The notes: generated from the letters alone by a model not told the origin. DNA of 64,000 bases from [Clostridium] citroniae WAL-17108 (GCF_000233455.1 NZ_JH376421.1:516073-580072); one strand, 5' to 3'; shown: positions 53,488 through 62,186, counted from the stretch's first letter. Numbers and translations: made by a program.

Positions 53488-53902
53488 ACCGGCTCACCCC
53501 CATTTCTTCGCGTAGCCGCTGCAAGGCAAGCTGGATATGCCGCCCCGCTGTGCTGCGTGACCGGCCAATACACGCGCCGATCACGCGCTGCGGCTGGCGC
53601 AGAAAGTAATAGCGCAGGATTTCTTCCCGCGTCTGCTCCGGCAAAACAGAGATCGCGTCGGCAAGGGCGGCGTTGCAGAGCAGGACGGTCTGACCGCAGA
53701 CGGTAAATGGGTATTCCTCGTCCGGCTCCGACGCGGCAAACTGGACAAACTTCTCGTTCATCAGATAGTCAAGGGAAACTTGCCGTTCCCATTGCCGTTT
53801 AAGCTTCAAAATCTTGTCCAAGGCGGCACAGCGGATAACAGTCTTGCAAAAGGCGTTGTACCTGCGCTGGATATATTCTTGATAGGCTATCTGGTCGGTC
53901 AT
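53480..53902 (-). CDS. Sigma-70-like regulator of the element
   Basis: 140 residues from ATG 53902. Region 2-like start (Y-I-Q-R-R-Y-N-A-F-C-K-T-V-I-R) and region 4-like end (L-P-E-Q-T-R-E-E-I-L-R-Y-Y-F-L, then G-A-C-I-G-R-S-R-S-T-A-G-R-H-I). Such short sigma-like proteins control transfer genes in Tn916-like elements. It is located between tet(W) and the mobilization genes, so it could link resistance-gene transcription to transfer, as in Tn916. Confidence 0.75.
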   Translation of the reverse strand: MTDQIAYQEYIQRRYNAFCKTVIRCAALDKILKLKRQWERQVSLDYLMNEKFVQFAASEPDEEYPFTVCGQTVLLCNAALADAISVLPEQTREEILRYYFLRQPQRVIGACIGRSRSTAGRHIQLALQRLREEMGVSRYE

Positions 53903-54073
53903 GGAAATTCCCCTTTCTGAATAATAGTGCGGGGCGGTGGCACTTCTTGCTGTCGCCCCTTGATTGCCTACCAGCAAAGGCGGGCGGGGCTGTCAACGGC
54001 TGCGCATATGCGCCGTTCATCTTGACCGTTGACTGGCTCGGCTGGGTTTGCTATTTACCCGACAAACTTGAAT

Positions 54074-54841
54074 TTATTTTAAGCTATCACGTTTTACCTT
54101 CTTAAGCCTTACTATCATTACCATAGGAATTTCTTTGTTGGTTTTAAAACATTCTTCATAAAATCCATCAATGACAAATCCAGCTCTAAAACAAAGGTTA
54201 AAAATATCTTGTATGGAACGATGATAATAAATCTGCTCTTTCGGTTGCCCTTCAATCGCTATATCATAGTAACTGTGCGGTGTCATATATTTTTCAGTCA
54301 ACGTGACAAAACAAGGGTGTTGCGTTGCAAAGACAAAAATTCCGCTTTCCTGCAACAGTTCATAAACAGCCATAAGAAGTGGTTCAATATCCGTAATATC
54401 CATAATTGCCATATTAGAAACTGCTTTCGTAAAGGCTCGATTTCTTTTTAATTCTAATATACTTTTTCTATCGGTCGCATCCGCCACACAAAATTCAATT
54501 TGTTTTGCATATTGTGATTGCCGTCTTTTAGCCAATTCTATCATTTTTTTGCTGTAATCAAAAGCGACAACCGAAGCGCCTCTTTGTGCAAGATACGAAG
54601 AATAATTTCCATTGCCACACGCAATATCCAAAATGTAATCCGCAGGATTAGGAGATAGAAGTTCCGTTACTTTGGGACGCACTACCTCTCTGTGAAATTC
54701 ATTAGATTCGTCACCCATTGCATTATCCCAAAATTGTGCGTTCTCCTCCCAGATTTTTTTACTTTCCTCTGTTCCCATGTTCTCTCCCACTCCCCAAATT
54801 TGCTTTTTTGCTTCCATTAAATCTTCCTTACTATATTCCAT
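54074..54841 (-). CDS. Class I SAM-dependent methyltransferase downstream of tet(W)
   Basis: 255 residues from ATG 54841. Motif I is Y-I-L-D-I-A-C-G-N-G-N-Y-S-S-Y-L (about 65-80), then V-V-A-F-D-Y-S-K-K-M-I and a Y-E-L-L-Q-E-S-G-I-F-V-F-A post-motif. The small-molecule or protein target is unknown. It is AT-rich compared with tet(W) and lies 50 bases downstream on the same strand, so it is likely co-transcribed. An accessory gene at this position recurs near tet(W) and tet(O), but no resistance role is shown here. Confidence 0.75.
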   Translation of the reverse strand: MEYSKEDLMEAKKQIWGVGENMGTEESKKIWEENAQFWDNAMGDESNEFHREVVRPKVTELLSPNPADYILDIACGNGNYSSYLAQRGASVVAFDYSKKMIELAKRRQSQYAKQIEFCVADATDRKSILELKRNRAFTKAVSNMAIMDITDIEPLLMAVYELLQESGIFVFATQHPCFVTLTEKYMTPHSYYDIAIEGQPKEQIYYHRSIQDIFNLCFRAGFVIDGFYEECFKTNKEIPMVMIVRLKKVKRDSLK

Positions 54842-54891
54842 TGTTACCCTCCATAACTTCTGATTGTTGCCGTCTTGACGATTATGTATCT

Positions 54892-56811
54892 TTACATTAC
54901 CTTCTGAAACATATGGCGCACCTTGTCCAGGCGGCTGTTTGGACGGCGGGGCTGGATGACCGGCTGACCGACAGCGGCCTGATATCCTTTCAGCTCTGTA
55001 AGGCATACGCTCCGCCCGTTGGTGTAAAAGGCCAGATCAGTACGGTATGCCTGTATACAGCGGGCGGGAATCTCGCCAGTAAAGACAACTTCATCCTTTT
55101 TTACCTGGGCCGTTTCGATGGTGGCACAGTATTTCGGTGCATCATGATAAGCCCTGGAAAGGTATTCCTGGGGCGCATAGAGGATGAAGGAGAGATAAGG
55201 TTCCAGCAGCTGCGTCCCCGATTCCTTCAATGCCTGTTCCAATACAATCGGGGCCAATGAGCGGAAGTCCGCCGGCGTGCTGACCGGACTGTAATAAAGC
55301 CCGTATTCAAAGCAAATCTTACAGTCCGTTACGTTCCAGCCGAACAAGCCCTGCTCCAGCCCGTAACGGATACCATCCCTGACAGCGTTTTGAAAACTCT
55401 GGTTCAAGTATCCCAGCGAAACCCGGCTCTCGTATTGTACACCGGAGCCAAGCGAGAGTGGTGTAACAGACAGTCCTATGGATGCCCAAAACGGGTTGGG
55501 CGGCACCTCGATATGGATGGTGTGGCTGGCTGCTTTGAGCGGCCGCTCCATATAAATGACGGAGGGTTCCTTTACCACTGTTTCAAGCTTGTATTTTTCC
55601 GACAGCAAAGCGGAAACAACCTCCAACTGCACCCGGCCCAAAAAAGAAAGAATGATCTCATGGGTGATGGAATCCACTTCGCAACGCAAAAGCGGGTCAG
55701 TATCCGCAAGTTGCGTAAGAGCGTCCAGCAGCCGTTCTCTTTGCGCTGCCGTTTTCGGCGCAATCGTCGTCCGCAGCATGGGGAGGGGGTCCTCGCGCCA
55801 CCTTTTACGAGGGAGCCGGGTTTGGTCCCCTAATACATCGTTTAACCTCACGCTGTCGCTGGGAAGGATAACAATTTCACCCTGATAAGCGGTGTCTGTC
55901 CGAACAATTTCCCCTTTGGATGGAATACGCATCTCTGTGATTTTCAGCTTTTCTCTCCCGGCCAGGGCCACCGTATCCCGCAGGCGCAGCGTTCCGCTGT
56001 ATAACCGTAGATAGACACGCCGCTGGCCGCAATCGGTGTACTCAACCTTGAAAACGCTGCCGCATAGGGCGGCGCCCCCCTGTTCCCCAATCGGTTGGAA
56101 CAGCCCTGTCACCGCATCCATCAACGGTTGAATGCCAAGGCCATTTTTGGCGCTGCCATGATAGACTGGGAACAGGGAGGCGTCTTGAACCCGCTGCTGT
56201 TCCTCCCGCGCAAGTTTTTCCCGGCTGATTGGTTCTCCTGCGATATACTTTTCCAATAATTCATCGTTATTTTCGATGACCGCATCCCATGCTTCTATGT
56301 CGGTATTTTCCTCCAGGACTATTTCCGGGGACAGCGACACCGTCTGCTTGATGATAATATCGGCGGAGAGCTTATCCCGAACAGACTGAACCACGCTCTG
56401 CAAATCAACGCCAGCCTGGTCGATCTTGTTGATAAAGATAACGGTGGGAATGTTCATTTTCCGCAGGGCATGGAACAGAATACGGGTCTGGGCCTGCACG
56501 CCATCTTTAGCGGAGATCACCAAGATGGCCCCATCTAAAACAGCCAAAGAGCGGTACACCTCCGCCAAAAAATCCATGTGGCCGGGCGTATCCACAATGT
56601 TAACTTTACATCTGTGCCACTGGAAGGAAGTGACTGCCGCTTGAATGGTAATCCCACGCTGCCGCTCCAAAAACATGGTGTCCGTCCTCGTTGTCCCTTT
56701 TTCGACGCTCCCCGGTTCTGAAATGGCTCCGCTGGCATATAGCAGGCTCTCCGTCAAGGTCGTCTTTCCAGCGTCTACATGGGCAAGAATTCCAATATTG
56801 ATTATTTTCAT
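54892..56811 (-). CDS. tet(W): Tet(W) ribosomal protection protein
   Basis: 639 residues, the full Tet(W) length, start with AGGGAGG. It is an EF-G-like GTPase with G1 A-H-V-D-A-G-K-T-T (residues 10-18), G3 D-T-P-G-H-M-D-F near 74 and N-K-I-D (G4) near 128. The C-terminal EF-G domains IV/V end in H-M-F-Q-K-V-M. It displaces tetracycline from the ribosome. No frameshift is seen. Its leader peptide and attenuator lie just upstream (56844-56915). Confidence 0.95.
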   Translation of the reverse strand: MKIINIGILAHVDAGKTTLTESLLYASGAISEPGSVEKGTTRTDTMFLERQRGITIQAAVTSFQWHRCKVNIVDTPGHMDFLAEVYRSLAVLDGAILVISAKDGVQAQTRILFHALRKMNIPTVIFINKIDQAGVDLQSVVQSVRDKLSADIIIKQTVSLSPEIVLEENTDIEAWDAVIENNDELLEKYIAGEPISREKLAREEQQRVQDASLFPVYHGSAKNGLGIQPLMDAVTGLFQPIGEQGGAALCGSVFKVEYTDCGQRRVYLRLYSGTLRLRDTVALAGREKLKITEMRIPSKGEIVRTDTAYQGEIVILPSDSVRLNDVLGDQTRLPRKRWREDPLPMLRTTIAPKTAAQRERLLDALTQLADTDPLLRCEVDSITHEIILSFLGRVQLEVVSALLSEKYKLETVVKEPSVIYMERPLKAASHTIHIEVPPNPFWASIGLSVTPLSLGSGVQYESRVSLGYLNQSFQNAVRDGIRYGLEQGLFGWNVTDCKICFEYGLYYSPVSTPADFRSLAPIVLEQALKESGTQLLEPYLSFILYAPQEYLSRAYHDAPKYCATIETAQVKKDEVVFTGEIPARCIQAYRTDLAFYTNGRSVCLTELKGYQAAVGQPVIQPRRPNSRLDKVRHMFQKVM

Positions 56812-56843
56812 GTGATTGTCCTCCCTTTACAGCCCCAAAGGGC

Positions 56844-56884
56844 ATAAAAATCCCCAGCAGTAAAATACTTTTACCACTGGGGAT
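56844..56884 (-). terminator. tet(W) leader attenuator hairpin
   Basis: ATCCCCAG (56850-56857) pairs with CTGGGGAT (56877-56884), with an inner GTAAAA/TTTTAC; on the minus strand TTTTTATG follows. The 5' arm overlaps the end of the leader peptide gene, so ribosome position can decide whether it forms, as in tet(M). Confidence 0.75.
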
Positions 56885-56915
56885 TATAAGTTGCGGACAT
56901 ACACATATACAGCAT
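56871..56915 (-). CDS. tet(W) leader peptide (14 aa)
   Basis: ATG 56915 to TAA 56871 encodes M-L-Y-M-C-M-S-A-T-Y-N-P-Q-W. It overlaps the attenuator hairpin and precedes the tet(W) ribosome site. The layout matches the leader-attenuator of tet(M)-group genes: tetracycline stalls or slows ribosomes and lets transcription pass. Confidence 0.75.
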   Translation of the reverse strand: MLYMCMSATYNPQW

Positions 56916-56969
56916 ACACCTGTTTGTGATTGCTGTTTTTGGGGATATGTCAAAATTGATAAGGCAAAA

Positions 56970-57066
56970 GTATTCTTAAATTGGGTACAAAAAACTAAGC
57001 CCCTACAAAAGGAGCTATCATAATCCTTTGTTCCCACTATTTGATTATAGTTTTATTTAAGAATAC
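56970..57066. repeat. 12-bp inverted repeats upstream of tet(W)
   Basis: GTATTCTTAAAT (from about 56970) and ATTTAAGAATAC (ending near 57065) are perfect inverted copies about 70 bases apart in the tet(W) leader. TTGACA lies on the minus strand between them and the leader peptide. Similar long-range repeats occur upstream of other tet(M)-group genes and may fold the leader RNA. Confidence 0.45.
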
Positions 57067-57451
57067 CTTGCCGCATATTTTTTACTCCTTTTCTGGATTA
57101 AATCATTGTATCACATCAGTTTTAGGAAAGCAAGTACCTAAAAGAAATTTTTCTTCCCCTTATATGTAACAATCATACCGGCTTCCTAGCGTTCAGAATG
57201 TTTTCTGCTGTCTGCTGTGGTGTTTGGTTGGAATTGTCCAACCAAAAGCCGATCCGTGGTGTTGTCTGCATTTTACTAAATACAAATTCAATGTATACAG
57301 AAAGATATAAGGAGTGGGAGGGATTCCGCCGTAGTTGGCATTGTAGGAAAATCCAAAAGTTTAGATTTTCCCACAATGCTTATCTTTTGGTCTTTGGTTC
57401 GGAATAGTGTAGTGCTGGCGGTCTATCTCTTGTTTTCGGTTGCTTGCTTCC
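57067..57451. other. Left end of the tet(W) element, no supported gene
   Basis: A 10-bp perfect inverted repeat, TTTGGTTGGA (57223-57232) and TCCAACCAAA (57237-57246), sits in this stretch, as does an AAAATC/GATTTT pair near 57350-57371. A 69-codon plus-strand frame has no ribosome site or recognisable sequence. The region probably holds recombinase binding sites and the far upstream part of the tet(W) transcript. Confidence 0.45.
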
Positions 57452-57592
57452 TTACCGTACATGAGCATTTGCACCAGGGTTGTCGTTGCCGTAACCTTCG
57501 AGCAGGTTGATAACGCCCCAGATACCGAGACCGGCACCGAGCGCGATAACGAGGGTCTGAAGAACGGTGATTGCCTGTTCAAAAAATGCCAT
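57452..57592 (-). pseudogene. Maff2-family gene, 5' half (truncated by the tet(W) element)
   Basis: From ATG 57592 the frame gives M-A-F-F-E-Q-A-I-T-V-L-Q-T-L-V-I-A-L-G-A, then G-V-I-N-L-L-E-G-Y-G-N-D-N-P-G-A, a typical Maff2 N-terminus. It then runs into element DNA and stops after six foreign codons (TAA at 57454-57452), giving 46 residues. The remainder is at 46198-46291. As it stands the ICE lacks an intact copy. Confidence 0.85.
57468..57472. other. Left attachment core of the tet(W) element
   Basis: TTTGC (GCAAA on the minus strand), identical to 46292-46296. The Maff2 reading frame continues without gap if the DNA between one core and the other is removed. Confidence 0.75.
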
Positions 57593-57653
57593 ATAGTTTG
57601 TTAGCCGGAATCTGATTAAAAAATAGGTTTGTCATGTTTCATAGGCATACAAA

Positions 57654-57699
57654 AGCCGGAACAATCTGCCGCCCGGTTTCCGGGGGCATGATTCCGGCT
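57654..57699 (-). terminator. Hairpin between VirD4 and Maff2 genes
   Basis: AGCCGGAA (57654-57661) pairs with TTCCGGCT (57692-57699), with an inner CCCGG/CCGGGG pair; TTTTG follows on the minus strand. It may partly terminate VirD4 transcripts ahead of Maff2. The rest of 57593-57813 shows no gene. Confidence 0.5.
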
Positions 57700-57813
57700 G
57701 TCCTCCTTTTTCATTATTTTTTTCTTGGGATTGTCCGCTTTGTACGCCAATGGCCCATTAGAGGGCAGGTGCGGCGAATAGATAAGATCACTCCCTTCAA
57801 AAGCGGAACGAAG

Positions 57814-59643
57814 TTAAGCGCCCTCTGTGTCTACTTCATATACATCGCAGACCTCATTGGGCTTGAGTTTCAGCCTTGCGGACAGGAATGCTTCAATGTC
57901 AAAAGCGTTCTTATCATCCGCGTCGGCAGTGTACTGGAAATTGGGGTGCTTGGTAATGTCGTACTTGTCCGAAAGAAAAGGACGCACACCGCGCAGCTGG
58001 AGAATACACTTGCCGCCATCCATAACAGCAAGCTCATCCTGGCTCATCAGCTCTTTCCCCAACTTTTGATAGTTGAGAGAGTGGGAAGTTTCACGCCCAC
58101 GGCTCTCTCCGGTGTTGTAGGTGTCGATGGTTTCCTTGCCCAGCACGGCAGCCAGCTCTTTGAGGGTGGTTGGCTCCTTACCGCCCAGGAAGATGGAAGT
58201 ATCCATGTTGCCGATGATGGTATCTGCGTTATCCTTATAGATCGCCTTCAGCTGACTCTGTGCCTGCAACACCAGACAGGCGGAAATCTCACGGCTTCGG
58301 ATGGTGGCAACCAGCTTTTCCAGCTTGGGGATCTGGCCGATGTTGGCGCACTCGTCAATGAGACAGCGCACATGGACCGGGAGCCTGCCGCCATACACAT
58401 CGTCGGCTTTTTCGCAGAGCAGGTTAAAAAGCTGGGTATAACACATGGAAATAAGGAAGTTGAAGCTGTCGTCAGTATCACTCATGATGAGGAATAGGGC
58501 AGTTTTCCTATCTCCCAGAGTGTCTAGCTCCAGCTCATCATAAGCCGTGACCTCACGCAGCTCTGCAATGTCGAACACGGCAAGACGCGCACCACAGGAA
58601 ATTAGGATCGACTTGGCTGTTTTTCCTGCCGCCAGCTTATATTTCTTATACTGGCGCACCGCAAAGTGGTTCGGCTTCTCGGCTTCCAATGCGTCAAACA
58701 TCAGATCCACGGGATTTTTGAACTCCTCGTCATCCTCCCGGACTTCCATAGCGTTGATGAACTCAATAAGGGTGGAGAAATTCTGTTCCTCCACCGGAGC
58801 CTCATAGTGGATATAGCCAATGAGCGCACAATAGAGAAGCGTTTCTGCCTTGACCCAGAAATCGTCTCCGGCCTTGCCTTCGCCTTTGGTATTGGCGATC
58901 AGCGTCGTGACCAGCTTCAAGATGTCCTTTTCGCTATGGATATAGGCGAAAGGGTTATAGTGCATGGACTTCTTGAAGTTGATGGTATTGAGGACCTTGA
59001 TGCGGTAAGGCTCATAAATGACCTTGCCGTGTTTATCCTTCATTGGCTTTCCGTCCTTCCCCAGCTTGGGTGCGCCCCTTTGGAGCATTTTTCCGCACTC
59101 CACCAAAATGGTTCCCTTCGGGTCTGTGACCACATAAGAACTGTGCATCTGCATCAGATTCGGTTTGAGCCAGAAGCGGGTCTTACCGGAACCGGAGCCG
59201 CCGATCACCAGCACATTTTTGTTTCTGGCGGTCTTGGGGCCCTTGGGGCGGCTGTTCATGGTCAGGCTCTCGGTTTTGGTCAGAATCACATTGTTCTGGA
59301 ACACCGGGTCGATGTAGGGTGCAATATCCTCACGGGTTCCCCAACGGGCAGAGCCATACTCCATACCGTGACGGTACTTCTTGGCGTTTTTACTTTTGAG
59401 GTACACCGCCAGACGCAGGCCAGCACCGCAGCACAGCCCTACCAGCAGATCCAACGGGTGCAGGCTGGGCCAGAAACTTTGCAGCGCCCCAGGCAGGACA
59501 GCAAACAGGGAAAGGAATTTCTCTGAAGCATTTGCCCCCTGAGCCAGTCGCCATGCCTCCCCGAAGTTAGTAGCAAACAGCCCCATCAGGAGATAGGGCA
59601 GGTTCAGCAAAACGAGCTTTTTGATGTCAAACTGCTTTTTCAT
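57814..59643 (-). CDS. VirD4-like type IV coupling protein
   Basis: 609 residues. Two N-terminal membrane segments (about 9-28 and 60-80) precede the ATPase: Walker A I-G-G-S-G-S-G-K-T-R-F (about 143-153), D-P-K-G-T-I-L-V-E, and Walker B C-L-I-D-E-C-A-N-I-G (about 424). It delivers the relaxase-DNA complex to the channel. The start overlaps the PcfB gene by four bases with a good AAAGGAG site. Confidence 0.9.
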   Translation of the reverse strand: MKKQFDIKKLVLLNLPYLLMGLFATNFGEAWRLAQGANASEKFLSLFAVLPGALQSFWPSLHPLDLLVGLCCGAGLRLAVYLKSKNAKKYRHGMEYGSARWGTREDIAPYIDPVFQNNVILTKTESLTMNSRPKGPKTARNKNVLVIGGSGSGKTRFWLKPNLMQMHSSYVVTDPKGTILVECGKMLQRGAPKLGKDGKPMKDKHGKVIYEPYRIKVLNTINFKKSMHYNPFAYIHSEKDILKLVTTLIANTKGEGKAGDDFWVKAETLLYCALIGYIHYEAPVEEQNFSTLIEFINAMEVREDDEEFKNPVDLMFDALEAEKPNHFAVRQYKKYKLAAGKTAKSILISCGARLAVFDIAELREVTAYDELELDTLGDRKTALFLIMSDTDDSFNFLISMCYTQLFNLLCEKADDVYGGRLPVHVRCLIDECANIGQIPKLEKLVATIRSREISACLVLQAQSQLKAIYKDNADTIIGNMDTSIFLGGKEPTTLKELAAVLGKETIDTYNTGESRGRETSHSLNYQKLGKELMSQDELAVMDGGKCILQLRGVRPFLSDKYDITKHPNFQYTADADDKNAFDIEAFLSARLKLKPNEVCDVYEVDTEGA

Positions 59644-60140
59644 CGTTCCTGCTCCTTTCGCTTGGTGCGGTCCACCACGGCATTTTTGACCATCTCTTTG
59701 AACTGACTGAGTTTTGCCAGCACAGACGGGCGTTCCGTTTTCTCGGCCTTCTTGACCTTTTTGCTGGTGTACTCGGTAAATGCAGCGGTCAGCGCATCGG
59801 CGTCACGGCCTTTGAAAAAGATCAGGTATTTGGGCGGGGAGCTGCTGCGGTCTTTCTTCACCGCATAGTCCACACCATATTTCCGGGCGATCTTCTCAAA
59901 TTCCTTGATGGAGGGGTCTGTGATCTCGATATTGGAGATCCCCTGATTCTGACCAATGAGCTGCTTGACGGTCTGTTTGCCGTGGGGTGTCACAGGGGCA
60001 TCACGGCTTCTCTGCTTTTGCAGCTTCTTTTCCTTGCAGTGGGCCATGTACTTGCTGATGGCGGCTTTGAGCAGCCTGCCGGTGAACTTTGTTCCGCTGA
60101 CAACCAGCGTTAAAGTCCTGTTTTCCACTTCTTCCTGCAT
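59640..60140 (-). CDS. PcfB/DUF3801-family transfer protein
   Basis: 166 residues from ATG 60140 (AGGAGG eight bases upstream; an ATG two codons earlier is too close to it). Core: T-L-T-L-V-V-S-G-T-K-F-T-G-R-L-L-K-A-A-I, then L-I-F-F-K-G-R-D-A-D-A-L-T-A-A-F. PcfB proteins act with the coupling protein and relaxase. The gene's upstream DNA is now occupied by an IS110 insertion, so its transcription may depend on the IS. Confidence 0.8.
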   Translation of the reverse strand: MQEEVENRTLTLVVSGTKFTGRLLKAAISKYMAHCKEKKLQKQRSRDAPVTPHGKQTVKQLIGQNQGISNIEITDPSIKEFEKIARKYGVDYAVKKDRSSSPPKYLIFFKGRDADALTAAFTEYTSKKVKKAEKTERPSVLAKLSQFKEMVKNAVVDRTKRKEQER

Positions 60141-60175
60141 TTTCATCGCCTCCTATTACAATAAATTTGGACAGG

Positions 60176-60200
60176 AAAGCCGGGCAGCCAGTCCGGCTTT
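60176..60200. repeat. Hairpin upstream of pcfB
   Basis: AAAGCCGG (60176-60183) and CCGGCTTT (60193-60200) form a perfect 8-bp stem over 9 bases. It lies at the ICE/IS110 border and could be a terminator stem or an IS110 target, as some IS110-group elements insert in or near palindromes. Confidence 0.45.
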
Positions 60201-60227
60201 CTTTCCATCTCGTGCCTAAGCTACAAT

Positions 60228-60428
60228 AAGAGGAGCAACTGGCTGACCCTTGCCTCCTTGGGCTTTTATGTCCGTTGGAAAGACTGTTAGCCATCCTCTT
60301 GTTGCAGCGTTCGATTTGAGCAGGTTGAGCCACCGGATGCCGGAGAGTTCGTGTCACCCAATAGATTGAATCGGCAGCGAGAAAAGATGGATTTCCGGTT
60401 GCAGATTCTTTGTGTTGGAGGAATGTGA
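60228..60428 (+). ncRNA. Candidate bridge RNA of the IS110 element
   Basis: The non-coding left end has a bulged stem: AAGAGGA (60228-60234) pairs with TCCTCTT (60294-60300), and TGGCT (60240-60244) with AGCCA (60289-60293). About 130 more non-coding bases run up to the transposase ribosome site. IS110-group elements are known to encode a bridge RNA of roughly this size at this position that pairs with target and donor DNA. The loops are not assigned here. Confidence 0.45.
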
Positions 60429-61637
60429 ATGAACTGCGTTGGCATCGATGTTTCCAAAGGTAAGAGCATGATTGCAGTCATGCGGCCCTTCGGAGAGGTA
60501 GTGGTTTCACCCTTTGAAGTGCGCCACACCGCCAGCGAACTGAGCGAGCTGGCAAGGCTGCTCAAAAACCTGGACGGTGAGACCCGCGTGGTGATGGAAT
60601 CCACGGGCAATTACCATGCGCCGGTGGCCTGGCTGCTCCACGGCGCGGGGTTTTATGTCTCCGTAGTCAATGCAATGCTGGTGCACGACTACGGGAACAA
60701 CAGTTTAAGACGGGGCAAGACCGACAAGAAGGATGCCGTGAAGCTGGCCAACTACGGCCTTGACCACTGGCTCACACTTCCGAGATATGTTCCGGAAGAG
60801 GACACCCGGCTCATGCTGAAGACCTGCTACCGGCAGTACCAGCAGTATTCCAAAGTACAGACCATGCTGAAAAACAACCTGATCTCCCTGCTGGACACCG
60901 CTTTCCCAGACGCAAACCGCCTGTTTACCAGTCCGCCCCGCGCCGATGGCAGTGAGAAGTGGGTGGACTTTGTCGCCACTTTTTGGCATTGCGAGTGTGT
61001 CTGTGGTCTGTCTAAGAAAGCCTTTACCGCCAAGTACCAGAAGTGGTGCAGAAAGCACGGCTACAATTTCAGCCAAGATAAGGCGTTGGATATTTATGCC
61101 TCTGCCTGTGGACGCTTCGGTGTCATGCCGAAAACAAATACGGCAAAACTTTTGGTAGAACAGGCCATTTCCCAACTCCAGACAACTTCCGCCGCATTAG
61201 CTGCTCTCAAGCAGGAGATGCAGTCTCTGGCAGCTTCTCTGCCGGAGTATCCTGTAGTGATGGAAATGTTTGGTGTTGGCCCTACACTCGGCCCCCAACT
61301 CATAGCTGAAATTGGCGATGTGCGCCGTTTTCATTCCAAGAAAGCGCTGGTGGCCTTTGCAGGCATTGACGCCCCGCCCTACCAATCTGGCCAAATAGAT
61401 GTCCGCAGCCGCAGCATTTCCAAGAGGGGATCTGCCTCACTGCGCAGGACACTTTTCCTGGTGATGGGCGTCCTCCTGCAATGTGCCCCAATGGATGAGC
61501 CGGTCTACCAGTTCATGAACAAGAAACGCTCTGAGGGCAAGCCATACCGTGTCTACATGATGGCATCCGCCAACAAGTTCTTGCGTATCTACTACGCTTC
61601 TGTGAAAGCCTATTTGGATTCCCTGGAACACGACTGA
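60429..61637 (+). CDS. IS110-family transposase
   Basis: 402 residues, start with GGAGGAATGTGA. The N-terminal RuvC-like DEDD domain begins C-V-G-I-D-V-S-K-G-K (Asp8), then V-M-E-S-T-G-N-Y and D-K-K-D-A-V-K-L-A. The C-terminal Tnp20 domain has M-F-G-V-G-P-T-L-G-P-Q-L, A-F-A-G-I-D and the serine region I-S-K-R-G-S-A-S-L-R-R-T-L. No frameshift, so it is probably active. Confidence 0.9.
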   Translation: MNCVGIDVSKGKSMIAVMRPFGEVVVSPFEVRHTASELSELARLLKNLDGETRVVMESTGNYHAPVAWLLHGAGFYVSVVNAMLVHDYGNNSLRRGKTDKKDAVKLANYGLDHWLTLPRYVPEEDTRLMLKTCYRQYQQYSKVQTMLKNNLISLLDTAFPDANRLFTSPPRADGSEKWVDFVATFWHCECVCGLSKKAFTAKYQKWCRKHGYNFSQDKALDIYASACGRFGVMPKTNTAKLLVEQAISQLQTTSAALAALKQEMQSLAASLPEYPVVMEMFGVGPTLGPQLIAEIGDVRRFHSKKALVAFAGIDAPPYQSGQIDVRSRSISKRGSASLRRTLFLVMGVLLQCAPMDEPVYQFMNKKRSEGKPYRVYMMASANKFLRIYYASVKAYLDSLEHD

Positions 61638-61799
61638 TTTCCCTGCGCTATACCATCTGGCTGGCCGCCGTTTCGATTTTGAGTTGCTCAGCGGCTTGAT
61701 TTTGTGTTGCCTTTTTCGCTGCTCCCAAAACCTGAAATTTCTACTTGACTTTTGTTAGCAGGTCTTTCCACAAAATGTGCAGGGGTGGTGCATTTATTT

Positions 61800-61841
61800 C
61801 TAAGGCGGGACCACCAGCCGCCGGAGAAGGTATTTCTTCAT
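61800..61841 (-). pseudogene. ICE gene remnant cut by the IS110 element
   Basis: ATG 61841 has a good GAGGGCGG site and follows the 103-residue gene by ten bases, but reads only M-K-K-Y-L-L-R-R-L-V-V-P-P before TAG. The short frame ends where IS110 DNA probably begins. The rest of the gene is not seen on the other side of the IS near 60146-60205. It may be a truncated small gene or a chance frame. Confidence 0.35.
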
Positions 61842-61851
61842 CGAACCGCCC

Positions 61852-62163
61852 TCAACGAATTTGCTCAGAACGGTCATAGAGCAAATCTCCATTTCTGACC
61901 TTTGCATGACTGAGAATCTTGATCTGTCCCTTTGCCTGACTGTCCAGAGCTTTTTCATAGCCCTTATCTGACAAAAACAGGCGGGTTCGTTCACCTTTCC
62001 AGCCCACCGGGGAGTCATGCGTCAGCACATCAAAAATAATCATGTGCCGGGTGTTCTCAGCAAATCGCTGGAGATCCATGTAGTCATGGCCGTGATAGTT
62101 CTGCGCTCCAGCTTTCTGGCGCATTTCTTCCATCAGCTGACCGATTGTTTTGCCTTCTGGCAT
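61852..62163 (-). CDS. Hypothetical ICE protein
   Basis: 103 residues from ATG 62163 (GGAAAGGAAG upstream). It begins P-E-G-K-T-I-G-Q-L-M-E-E-M-R-Q-K-A-G and has Y-M-D-L-Q-R-F-A-E-N-T-R-H-M-I-I-F-D-V-L. Soluble, basic C-terminus. It sits between the antirepressor-like gene and the IS110 insertion. No named family recognised. Confidence 0.55.
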   Translation of the reverse strand: MPEGKTIGQLMEEMRQKAGAQNYHGHDYMDLQRFAENTRHMIIFDVLTHDSPVGWKGERTRLFLSDKGYEKALDSQAKGQIKILSHAKVRNGDLLYDRSEQIR

Positions 62164-62186
62164 AAAACTCACTTCCTTTCCCACTC

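Larger units (their letters stand above)
46297..57472. mobile_element. Mobilizable tet(W) element with large serine recombinase, inserted in the ICE's Maff2 gene
   Basis: About 11.2 kb bounded by GCAAA copies inside the two halves of one gene. Contents from left to right: serine recombinase, a plus-strand 66-residue gene, TnpW, DnaC-like ATPase, replication initiator, Cys-rich protein, relaxase, MobC, oriT-like motif, HTH protein, sigma factor, methyltransferase, tet(W). It has mobilization genes but no T4SS, so it probably borrows a conjugation apparatus, perhaps that of the host ICE once the gene is restored. Boundaries rest on reconstructing Maff2, not on comparison with an empty site. Confidence 0.85.
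60205..61799 (+). mobile_element. IS110-family insertion between ICE genes (ends approximate)
   Basis: A complete transposase gene with about 220 bases of structured non-coding DNA before it and about 160 bases after it, on the strand opposite to the ICE. The ICE gene at its right side is cut to 13 codons. IS110 elements lack terminal inverted repeats, so exact ends cannot be read without an empty site. Confidence 0.65.

Noticed and set aside
57198-57407. 69-codon plus-strand frame at the left end of the tet(W) element
   Set aside because: No ribosome site, random-looking residues and an internal palindrome; more likely recombination-site DNA.
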